Of a DNA stretch of 32,701 nt, positions 26,414 to 32,701 are shown one piece after another. The notes below the pieces were generated by a model that saw nothing but the letters and a program-made list of their open reading frames with translations, made no database searches and was not told where the DNA came from. The position numbers were made by a program, and so were the translations under genes. Source of the DNA: Acidobacteriota bacterium (lineage in GTDB: Bacteria; Acidobacteriota; Blastocatellia; Pyrinomonadales; Pyrinomonadaceae); the NCBI GenBank assembly GCA_020200095.1, contig JAIVJJ010000242.1, positions 1-32,701 of the forward strand, read 5' to 3'. Every line of letters starts with the position of its first letter. Position 1 is the first letter of the stretch.

Positions 26414-26719
26414 TTACATTTCTTCGCCGTCACTATGCGCCAGCAATTCAATGGCGCGTAAAACTCGCAGCGTATTTCGATTGACGAAAATTCCGAGCGC
26501 AATCAGCCCAGAAGCTAAGATTGTATAAATCGAAATCGACGCGATGAACAAAAGCAAATGTACGCGGTTGGAAAAGTCCGCCAAAAGCAGAAAACAGGCA
26601 AAGAAAGCGAGTTCAATAATTGCGACGCCGATAAAAACCCAAGTGTAATTGCGTTCGGTTTTTTCAATCTGTTCCAGCGTATTTGTACGAACTTTATCAA
26701 TATTGTTTTTTTCTGACAT
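26414..26719 (-). CDS. Small two-span membrane protein in the ECF sigma operon
   Basis: 101 residues. A polar N-terminus MSEKNNIDKVRTNTLEQIEK is followed by two hydrophobic helices (about 26-47 and 53-78) and a short charged tail, RAIELLAHSDGEEM. GGAGGAA at 26721-26727 lies directly behind the stop of the 35-residue gene, so translation is probably coupled. Unknown family. Its position after an ECF sigma factor suggests a membrane regulator, but it has no zinc-binding anti-sigma motif (HxxxCxxC). Confidence 0.75.
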   Translation of the reverse strand: MSEKNNIDKVRTNTLEQIEKTERNYTWVFIGVAIIELAFFACFLLLADFSNRVHLLLFIASISIYTILASGLIALGIFVNRNTLRVLRAIELLAHSDGEEM

Positions 26720-26727
26720 ATTTCCTC

Positions 26728-26835
26728 CTATTGTTTGTAAAAAATGACGTAAACGATTGCCGGAATCAGCACGAGCGCTTCGACTATCGCAAAAACGATG
26801 ATTGTTTTGTTAAGTGTTGGTTTTTTCTCTGACAT
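26728..26835 (-). CDS. 35-residue single-span membrane protein
   Basis: Too short for usual gene finders. It begins MSEKKPTLNK, followed by one hydrophobic helix TIIVFAIVEALVLIPAIVYV and a short IFYKQ end. AAGGAG (last codons of the sigma gene) is well spaced before ATG 26835, and the stop TAG at 26728-26730 overlaps the Shine-Dalgarno sequence of the next gene. Such tight packing of signals supports a real gene. Its first five residues nearly equal those of the downstream 101-residue protein (MSEKK/MSEKN). Function unknown. Confidence 0.7.
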   Translation of the reverse strand: MSEKKPTLNKTIIVFAIVEALVLIPAIVYVIFYKQ

Positions 26836-26842
26836 ATTTTTC

Positions 26843-27394
26843 TTACTCCTTTTTTATTTCCTGCCGTAATTTTTCCAATCCGTAAGCCAATCTAGATTTC
26901 ACGGTTCCGACGGCAATTCCCAAAATTTCCGCGATTTCAGTTAAAGGCAAATCGTTTTGATAATGCAAAATTAAGACTGCGCGGCTCGCCGGCGAAAGTT
27001 TGAAAATTAAAGTTGAAAGCCTTTCGAGCAATTCGCGTTTATCAATTGAATCGGTCGACTGCGACGGAATTGTCTCTAAAACTTCGTTGTCTCTGATTTG
27101 CTCCGACCAGTGTTTTTCATTTTTCAAACGCTTGAATGCTTCTCTTGAAGCTATTCGATAAGTCCACGCGCGAAAAAGTTTTGGCTCTTGCAGCCAGCCG
27201 AGTTTTCGGTAGATGAGAATAAAAACTTCCTGCAAAATGTCTTCCGCTAAAGCGTGCTCACCGGCAAGACGATAAACGTATCGGTAAAGCGGTTTTTCGA
27301 TTGCTTTGAGAAGTTTATTGAACGCTTCCTTGTCACCCGACTGCGCCAACAAAACCCAAAAACTTTCTTGTTTTGTGTTTTTTACTTCCGCCAT
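26843..27394 (-). CDS. ECF-type RNA polymerase sigma factor
   Basis: 183 residues. Sigma region 2 (about 20-90) has YRYVYRLAGEHALAEDILQE and FIL, AWTYRIASREAFKRLK; region 4 (about 125-180) has LILHYQNDLPLTEIAEILGI followed by GTVKSRLAYGLEKLRQ. It would direct RNA polymerase to a stress or envelope regulon. No strong Shine-Dalgarno sequence precedes ATG 27394. The sigma gene is followed within eight bases by the 35-residue gene and then the 101-residue gene, which likely sense or restrain it. It is preceded by the terminator of the ATP-grasp gene. Confidence 0.93.
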   Translation of the reverse strand: MAEVKNTKQESFWVLLAQSGDKEAFNKLLKAIEKPLYRYVYRLAGEHALAEDILQEVFILIYRKLGWLQEPKLFRAWTYRIASREAFKRLKNEKHWSEQIRDNEVLETIPSQSTDSIDKRELLERLSTLIFKLSPASRAVLILHYQNDLPLTEIAEILGIAVGTVKSRLAYGLEKLRQEIKKE

Positions 27395-27445
27395 CCGTTT
27401 ATTAAGAGCATAGAAATAACAAAAATGTTCGGAAAAATAGAATTT

Positions 27446-27520
27446 AAAAAACCGAAACGATTGAAGTTCGTAGATATGTGTTAATTAATAACAATATCTA
27501 TTAGCAATCAACCGTTTCGG
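27446..27520 (-). terminator. Two-tier hairpin terminator behind the ATP-grasp gene
   Basis: On the minus strand CCGAAACG (27520-27513) pairs with CGTTTCGG (27459-27452), extended inward by four pairs after one mismatch. A second stem, TAGATAT/ATATCTA (27500-27494 with 27477-27471), lies inside. The outer stem is followed by six T at 27451-27446. Confidence 0.75.
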
Positions 27521-27582
27521 CTAAAAGTTATTAAAAGATTATTTCTGCCTTTACAGTTTTTTACGGATTTTACAATTCCTTT

Positions 27583-28653
27583 TTATTCTGCGCCGGCGTT
27601 TTTCGCTCGCGGTTTCTTTTCGGCTGTTTTTTTAGCAACTTTGGAAACTGTTTTAATCGGCTTCGGCACTTTTGTTTTTGGTGCAGTTTTTTGTTTGGTT
27701 TTTTCTCGCGTTTTTTCTGCCGGACTCAAAAGTGCGCTCCAGCGATATTCGGGTGTTTCAAAACCTGTTTCCAGTTTTTTGAAGATAAATTCGGTCATCG
27801 CGTTCACAATCCAATTGTGATTATATTCACCGACTGAAGCGAGTTCGGCGTCCGGCGCAGGATTCATAAAATCAATCGCGTAGGGAACGCCGTCTTTAAT
27901 CGCAAACTCGACCGTGTTCAAATCGTAACCCAACGCTTTACAAATCGTAATTACATCTTTCTCGACTCGCGCGTGGAGTTCGGGCGAAAGGTAATCTTCG
28001 ACATTAACGTATTGCATTCCCGACAAATACGGCTTCGTCGGGTCATACGGCATAATCAAAACTTTTTCCTGCCCGACGCAGTAGCAGCGCACGAATTGGT
28101 CAAACTCGATGCCTTCCTGCAAAGTCATACAAAGTTTGCCCGATTGATTGTATTCATACCAGAGTTGTTCAAGCGAATGAATTTTCGAGACGTTTTTCCA
28201 ACCGCCGCCGTCAAACGGTTTTAAAAATGCGGGAAAACCGACATAATTCACAATGCCTTCCCAATCAAGCGGAAATTCAAGGTTTTGCAAAGACTCGCTC
28301 GTGATGTCAGGAATATAATCTTGCTGCGGCAAGAGAACCGTTTTTGGAATCGCTACGTCGAGTTTTGCGGCTAAACTGAAATTGAAAAATTTATCGTCCG
28401 CCGACCACCAAAACGGGTTGTTGATAATGTAAGTTCCTTCCAGTGCCATGCGCTTTAAAGTTGCGCGATAATAGGGAACTTCGTGCGAGATGCGGTCAAT
28501 AATCACATCGTATTTTTTTGTTTCGTCGAGACGAATACCGCCGACTTTGACCATTTCGGCGATTACTTCACCGCCGCCTTTTTCGTTGATGCTTGTAATA
28601 ATTGATTCGGGAAACGTAACTTCACGTCCTGTTAAAATTCCGACTTTTTTCAT
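27583..28653 (-). CDS. ATP-grasp superfamily protein with histone-H1-like tail
   Basis: 356 residues. The ATP-grasp fold is suggested by FPAFLKPFDGGGWKNVSKI (ATP-binding lysine and Gly-rich loop, about 185-205), TLQEGIEFDQFVRCY, and the metal-binding end VEFAIKDGVPYAIDFMNPAPD. The family makes amide or peptide bonds with ATP; the substrate is not evident. The last 45 residues are rich in Lys, Pro, Ala and Thr (KTAPKTKVPKPIKTVSKVAK), like eukaryotic H1 tails, and may bind nucleic acid or polyanions. GAGGAA precedes ATG 28653. The gene stands alone, with a terminator behind it. Confidence 0.8.
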   Translation of the reverse strand: MKKVGILTGREVTFPESIITSINEKGGGEVIAEMVKVGGIRLDETKKYDVIIDRISHEVPYYRATLKRMALEGTYIINNPFWWSADDKFFNFSLAAKLDVAIPKTVLLPQQDYIPDITSESLQNLEFPLDWEGIVNYVGFPAFLKPFDGGGWKNVSKIHSLEQLWYEYNQSGKLCMTLQEGIEFDQFVRCYCVGQEKVLIMPYDPTKPYLSGMQYVNVEDYLSPELHARVEKDVITICKALGYDLNTVEFAIKDGVPYAIDFMNPAPDAELASVGEYNHNWIVNAMTEFIFKKLETGFETPEYRWSALLSPAEKTREKTKQKTAPKTKVPKPIKTVSKVAKKTAEKKPRAKNAGAE

Positions 28654-28786
28654 AATTTTATTAAATTCCTCTTCTAAAAATTGATTTTAAATAATTGCCT
28701 GCGTTTTCGGGAAAATCCGAAATTGTTAAGTTTAATTTAGAATTGAGCGAGTGACAAGCAGACGAAAGTAGGTTTATAACACAAAA

Positions 28787-29551
28787 TTAATTTACTCGCT
28801 GCAAAAACCAAACGGGCGCGTTAAATAAAAATTTGTGTTCCGTAGAATCTTGAAATAAAGGTTTGAAATTTTCCGCTAGCCAAAGTTTTACATTTTCTAT
28901 ATTTTCCTTTCCGCCTTTTACTGCCGCGATAACATTGGTAAGCGTCAATAAAAAACTTGTAAGTTCTGCGAGCGAAAAAATTATTGTATTTTCAATCCAT
29001 TCGTGTTTGAGCAAGCGAAAACCTTCTCTTTCAGTTTCTTCGGCGGTGAATGAAGCCCACGCTCGAGGCGGAGTCGGATATTTTTTGAGGTATGTTTCTT
29101 TATACAAGATGTGAAATTCGGGATTTGTCGGCATCTGACCCGAAAAATAGTTGTCATAGATGATTATCCAACCCTTTTCTTTGAGAACTCGCCGCGCTTC
29201 GGAGAAAAATTTCTCGCGCTCGAGCCAATGAACGACTTGACTCATCGTGATTAAGTCAAACTCGTTTGCACCGAACGGCAGATTTTCCGCAGTCGAAACA
29301 AAATATTTAATATCCGCGTCTTTCCGAGCCAAGGCTATCATCTCGCGTGAAGCGTCAATTCCGACAACAGTTTCTGCAATTGTTTTCAAAGCAACAGTAG
29401 AAAGTCCCGTTCCGCAACCGATATCGAGCGCGGAAGGTAAAAGTTTCTTTAGAGAAAGAAACTCTTTAGCACGTTGAATTATTAGCGGATGAAAAAAAGG
29501 ACGACCATCGGCGTATCTTTCGGCGACGGCTTTGGGATTGAAAAAGTTCAT
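28787..29551 (-). CDS. Class I SAM-dependent methyltransferase
   Basis: 254 residues from ATG 29551; the codon before it is an in-frame TTG and unlikely. Motif I is ALDIGCGTGLSTVAL, motif II VVGIDASREMI, the acidic and motif IV region FVSTAENLPFGANEFDLITMS, and the post-motif V region is RRVLKEKGWIIIY. This matches the UbiE/type-11 group. The substrate is unknown; the aromatic-rich part after residue 145 is the likely substrate cap. The gene begins 29 bases after mazF on the same strand and is the last gene of the pspA operon. Confidence 0.9.
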   Translation of the reverse strand: MNFFNPKAVAERYADGRPFFHPLIIQRAKEFLSLKKLLPSALDIGCGTGLSTVALKTIAETVVGIDASREMIALARKDADIKYFVSTAENLPFGANEFDLITMSQVVHWLEREKFFSEARRVLKEKGWIIIYDNYFSGQMPTNPEFHILYKETYLKKYPTPPRAWASFTAEETEREGFRLLKHEWIENTIIFSLAELTSFLLTLTNVIAAVKGGKENIENVKLWLAENFKPLFQDSTEHKFLFNAPVWFLQRVN

Positions 29552-29580
29552 CAATCAGCTGTAGTTTTGGAAAAATCAAA

Positions 29581-29940
29581 TCAAGCTAACTTCAAACCGA
29601 AAGTATGAGCCAAAGCAAACTCAACAGCATTCATTGTCGATAAGTTTCCGAGAGTTTTATCTATAAATTTCTCTTTAACAGTAACGAGGTTATCTGTTAC
29701 GATAACCGAATCAAATTGCAAACCGCTTTGCCTTCCCTCAGGCGAATTTTGCAAAACAGTTACGCGACTTTTATGATTTGCCCGCATCATACTGCTGGTT
29801 ATCATTGCAACAATGACTTGCGGTAAATTGGTTTGTAAATTGTCGGCTTGAACAACGAGCGCGGGACGTTTCTTTGCCGTTTGTAAATTTGAATCGGGAA
29901 ACAAAACCAAAACAACATCGCCGCGTTTATAGCTTGTCAT
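29581..29940 (-). CDS. MazF/PemK-family toxin endoribonuclease
   Basis: 119 residues from ATG 29940; an upstream in-frame start at 29985 adds 15 residues that are unlike the family. Toxins of this family cut mRNA at short sites and stop growth. Features: YKRGDVVLVLFPDSN, KKRPALVVQAD with the conserved RPALVV, then VAMITSS. SPEGRQSGLQFDSVIVTD is the usual central strand region, and the length is normal. The first 14 bases overlap the end of the gene carrying the antitoxin-like domain. The toxin looks complete, so it needs an active partner. Confidence 0.92.
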   Translation of the reverse strand: MTSYKRGDVVLVLFPDSNLQTAKKRPALVVQADNLQTNLPQVIVAMITSSMMRANHKSRVTVLQNSPEGRQSGLQFDSVIVTDNLVTVKEKFIDKTLGNLSTMNAVEFALAHTFGLKLA

Positions 29941-30733
29941 AAACTTCCATTTCGGGACGTTCCCAATCTTCTGCAAAAGAGACAAGCGCGGCGCGTTGCG
30001 CGGCGGCTTCTTCCGCGTTGATACCGCGTTCGCGCAGATTTACACTTCCCGTCTTTTCACCGCCGTTACGACTACGGGCGACAAACTTGGCATCAGTTTC
30101 AGAGTGTTGTTTTGCTTTTTGTTTTTCCGTCAAAAAATCAACAAAATTTTCAACTTCGACAACAGTTTCGGGCGAAAGTTTTTGGATTTTTTCGATTAAA
30201 TCGGCATTTTGCATTATTTTAAGAATTTGAATTCGGCAAAAGCTCGTAGTTTCCCATCTGTCGATTATGTTCAAATGCTGCTTGCGGCGGCGATAAACGT
30301 CTAAAAGGTCAACAAAATCTTCCCAACGCTGGTCAAGCGAAGTCAAATTTGTCGGCAATTCTTTCGCGCCGGTAAATTTATGATAATTTTCCTGAATTTT
30401 ATCTTTTTGCTTTTCAAGGTAAAGAACGGCTTCGCGCTCGCGCGGCGTGAAAGAGTTAATCAATTTTTTGCGATTGGCTTTAGCTAAATCACGCAAGCGT
30501 TCCTTTTCACGCCGATTAACAAGCTGGCGGTAAGCAGGCAGATTCGGAACGATAAACATATAAGCAATCTCGAAAATGATTGCGATGATAAGAGGAATAA
30601 CGCTTTGCGTATAAGCCGCGGCAACCGCAAAACCGGCTAAACCCCAAAAATTGACCGGCTCTTTGATAGCTTCTTTGGCGTAAGAGGAATTAAACTTTGT
30701 AATTTGTTGTTGATACTTTGCTAAATCTGCCAT
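29927..30733 (-). CDS. PspA-linked membrane protein fused to a MazF antitoxin domain
   Basis: 268 residues. Residues about 1-165 match my memory of a membrane protein encoded next to pspA: two adjacent spans (about 29-63, LAGFAVAAAYTQSVIPLIIA then IFEIAYMFIV), followed by a helical cytoplasmic region. From residue 174 (MQNADLIEKIQKLSPETVVEV) to the end it looks like a whole DUF2281-type antitoxin: VENFVDFLTEKQK, then NLRERGINAEEAAAQRAALV and SFAEDWERPEMEVYDKL, the toxin-neutralising end. An internal ATG at 30214 could start a separate 95-residue antitoxin, but no Shine-Dalgarno sequence precedes it. The mazF gene overlaps its last 14 bases. The gene starts 55 bases after pspA. Confidence 0.8.
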   Translation of the reverse strand: MADLAKYQQQITKFNSSYAKEAIKEPVNFWGLAGFAVAAAYTQSVIPLIIAIIFEIAYMFIVPNLPAYRQLVNRREKERLRDLAKANRKKLINSFTPREREAVLYLEKQKDKIQENYHKFTGAKELPTNLTSLDQRWEDFVDLLDVYRRRKQHLNIIDRWETTSFCRIQILKIMQNADLIEKIQKLSPETVVEVENFVDFLTEKQKAKQHSETDAKFVARSRNGGEKTGSVNLRERGINAEEAAAQRAALVSFAEDWERPEMEVYDKL

Positions 30734-30788
30734 AACTATTACTAGATGCTAATTTTGGCGGTTGCGTTTTGCCGATTATTTTCCGAAA

Positions 30789-31562
30789 TCAACTTTCTTT
30801 TTCTTCGTTCAGCGAAACGCGGTCGAGCGTTACTTCGTCACTTGCTTCCGAATTAGCGGCAATCTGTTTTCCGCTCGAGTTTGAACCGCTTTCGAGCAAG
30901 CCCATTTGTTGTTTGTATTCGAGAAGTTTGTCTTGCAGTTGAATATCCATCGCTTCGCGTTCGATGTCCTGCATTTTTTGATCAACCGAAGACGTGCCGA
31001 GTTGTAGCTTTGCTTCGGCAGCGGCAACGCGGCGATCAATTTTCTCGCGCATTTCGTTAAATGTCGAAGCGTCGTCGCCGATGTTAAAAGTTTCCATCGT
31101 TTGCGCAAGCTGCTCTTGAAGTTTCGCTTGTTTCGACGCGCTGATTAGCTGCATCGCTTCGGCAGAGCGTTTCTGCATCTGCAAAACGTAATTATCACGT
31201 GCTTTTAAGGCTTGTTGCGAAGCATTTGCGGCGTGTTCAAGCTGGGCAGAAGTTTTTCCCAAATCGAGCTGCGCCTGCTGTAATTGACCGATGTAAGCCG
31301 TCGCTATATCGTCGCGTCCCAATTTCACGGATGCCTTAATTTTTGAATCGAGGTCAACAACCTGTTCGGAAAGACGTTCTTTATTTTTTGCCAGCATTCG
31401 TTCGGTCGCCATCACCTGCGCCACCGAATTATTCAAATCCGGCACGCGGTCGCGCATATCGCGGATAGTTTGCTGCAAAACCATTTCCGGATTTTCAACC
31501 TTGTCGAGCGCCGCGCCGGTTCCGGCAAAAAATAAGCGTTTTATTCTCATCCACAATCCCAT
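30789..31562 (-). CDS. pspA: Phage-shock protein A / IM30 family membrane-stress protein
   Basis: 257 residues from ATG 31562, which has GAGGAG upstream; a farther in-frame start at 31613 gives a non-family extension. PspA proteins form ESCRT-III-like coats on damaged inner membrane. The amphipathic start MGLWMRIKRLFFAGTGAALD fits helix 0, followed by ENPEMVLQQTIRDMRD and long coiled coils to about residue 225. A Ser/Glu-rich tail ends the protein. No sigma-54 promoter motif is visible upstream, and pspF or pspBC genes are absent. It is the first gene of a four-gene unit with the antitoxin-fusion, mazF and methyltransferase genes. Confidence 0.93.
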   Translation of the reverse strand: MGLWMRIKRLFFAGTGAALDKVENPEMVLQQTIRDMRDRVPDLNNSVAQVMATERMLAKNKERLSEQVVDLDSKIKASVKLGRDDIATAYIGQLQQAQLDLGKTSAQLEHAANASQQALKARDNYVLQMQKRSAEAMQLISASKQAKLQEQLAQTMETFNIGDDASTFNEMREKIDRRVAAAEAKLQLGTSSVDQKMQDIEREAMDIQLQDKLLEYKQQMGLLESGSNSSGKQIAANSEASDEVTLDRVSLNEEKES

Positions 31563-31695
31563 TTTCTTATCTCGCTCCTCGAAGAAATTTGCGTGTCCAA
31601 CAACATAAATCACAAACTTTACGATTTCATTTTCGCCAAAGTTGCAAAATATAGTTTAAGTATAACAAGTTTTCTAGTTTGTCTAAAACTTTATT

Positions 31696-32701
31696 TTATT
31701 TCTTCGGACTTTTTTCCTGCGCCGTATTAAATTCTTGACTTGAAAAGTCTTCAACTCTATCTTTATAAAGAAAACCTTGCTGTTTTGAGTTTGCTAATTC
31801 GAGTTCTTTTCTCAACTTTTCGGGAACATTGAATTCTAATTCAAGGCTTGGCAACATATGACTTTTGTGCGTATTGTTCAATCCGACTTTAACAATGACT
31901 TTTCCGTTCTCTAAACGGTCGAACGCAAATCCAGAATGTAATCTCCGGGTTAATCTTCCGTTATAATCTTCACCGAAACTAACATCTTCCATTCCCCAAT
32001 CTCTTTTATCGTTATCCAGTTCATAAAGTTCTTTATCTTTTTTCTCAAACCATTCAATTAATTCGCTCGTATTTTTTGGCTTGAACTCTTTATCAATTTT
32101 CTCAATCGCTGCTCTGACTTTATTGTTTTTCAAAAGTGCTTCCAAAATTTGTTCGTCAGAAAAAAATTCTGTTAGTTTAACCGAACTGCCAACGAATTCC
32201 TCATCTTCTTTCGTATCAGAAATTAACTTAAAACTTTTCGGTTTATTTAAATTAAGAACGACTAAGTGTTTGTAATACTGCATAATTCCGCAAGCAAGAA
32301 ACACTTCCGTTTCTATTGTCATTGTCGAACCAACAAGAGAGGCTATTTCACCGTCAAACCAGACTGAACAATTTTCCATTTCAAGTATTTTCTTTGTTTG
32401 AATATACTTTCCTAGCTTTTCAGAATATTCGCGCTCATATTTGTAATTTTTCTCAAATAACCTTTCGGTGTAATACGAAAAAACTTTTTCAACACCCTTA
32501 TCTGATTCAACGTATATATCTTTTGTCGTCCAGCGAATTTTGAAACCGTCGCTTTCACCGTTCCAAATTTTCTTTTCTATATCTTCATCTATATTTCGTG
32601 TTGGGGAAGTTTCGATTATTTCAGCTTTAGTTGGATGAACGCTCTTTTCAATATTAAAAGGAAATGAATCATTTGTTTCAGCGTTTTGAGTTGAGCAAGC
32701 T
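31696..32701 (-). CDS. Unknown exported protein, probable lipoprotein (5' end outside window)
   Basis: The frame has no stop from 31696 to the right edge, so the gene is at least 334 codons long and its start lies beyond the window; ATG 32379 is internal. The first visible residues are AC then STQNAETNDSFPFNIEKS. A Cys preceded by Ala and followed by a polar Ser/Asn/Glu-rich stretch is what a lipoprotein looks like just after its signal peptide, but the signal itself is not visible. The rest is charged (many Glu, Lys and Asp) and rich in helix formers, with no membrane span. I do not recognise the family. It is separated from pspA by about 130 bases. Confidence 0.7.
   Translation of the reverse strand, partial: ACSTQNAETNDSFPFNIEKSVHPTKAEIIETSPTRNIDEDIEKKIWNGESDGFKIRWTTKDIYVESDKGVEKVFSYYTERLFEKNYKYEREYSEKLGKYIQTKKILEMENCSVWFDGEIASLVGSTMTIETEVFLACGIMQYYKHLVVLNLNKPKSFKLISDTKEDEEFVGSSVKLTEFFSDEQILEALLKNNKVRAAIEKIDKEFKPKNTSELIEWFEKKDKELYELDNDKRDWGMEDVSFGEDYNGRLTRRLHSGFAFDRLENGKVIVKVGLNNTHKSHMLPSLELEFNVPEKLRKELELANSKQQGFLYKDRVEDFSSQEFNTAQEKSPKK

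Noticed and set aside
28746-28800. AGCGAGT/ACTCGCT inverted repeat behind the methyltransferase gene
   Set aside because: Seven pairs with a 41-base loop and no T tract; too weak to call a terminator.

Overview
The window looks like a chromosomal segment of a low-to-moderate GC Gram-negative-type bacterium. My best guess is Acidobacteriota, class Blastocatellia. This rests on inference only: tandem Ser/Thr kinases with the architecture kinase, one membrane span, TolB-like domain, TPRs; a DUF4331 gene beside a TPR protein and NicO transporters; a bactofilin; a K+-type membrane pyrophosphatase; and a large secreted beta-lactamase-fold hydrolase. There is no rRNA or tRNA gene, CRISPR array or recognisable insertion sequence. 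No gene-free stretch exceeds about 300 bases. The least coding part, 16438-17124, holds promoters, a decayed pyrophosphatase fragment and a palindrome.

Left part (1-4387, + strand): the end of a DUF4331 gene, a strong terminator, a TPR protein, and two His-rich NicO-family metal transporters, probably one metal-handling unit. At 4404-5971 (- strand) lies the poorly understood pair TcmP plus Gp37/Gp68-like three-Cys protein, joined by a one-base overlap. Next come a glycogen debranching enzyme (+), a class V aminotransferase (-), signal peptidase I and carA (+). carA is preceded by a MITE-like inverted repeat that ends seven bases before its start codon.

Middle part (11468-19799): two tandem receptor-type kinases on the - strand, the upstream one broken by a one-base deletion. 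Facing away from them are the pyrophosphatase remnant, the intact K+-type hppA and a yjbQ gene.

Right part (19906-32701): a - strand operon with an arginyl/leucyl-transferase-like protein, a NAGPA-domain protein whose signal peptide seems out of frame, and a small zinc-ribbon protein; then a bactofilin (-) and ttcA (+). ttcA converges with the secreted hydrolase so that their stop codons overlap. An ECF sigma factor is followed by two tiny membrane proteins, one of only 35 residues. An ATP-grasp protein carries a histone-H1-like tail.

The most unusual locus is 28787-31562 (-): pspA, a membrane protein fused in frame to a MazF-type antitoxin domain, mazF overlapping it by 14 bases, and a methyltransferase. 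It suggests a membrane-anchored antitoxin placed in an envelope-stress operon. The window ends inside a probable lipoprotein gene of unknown function.
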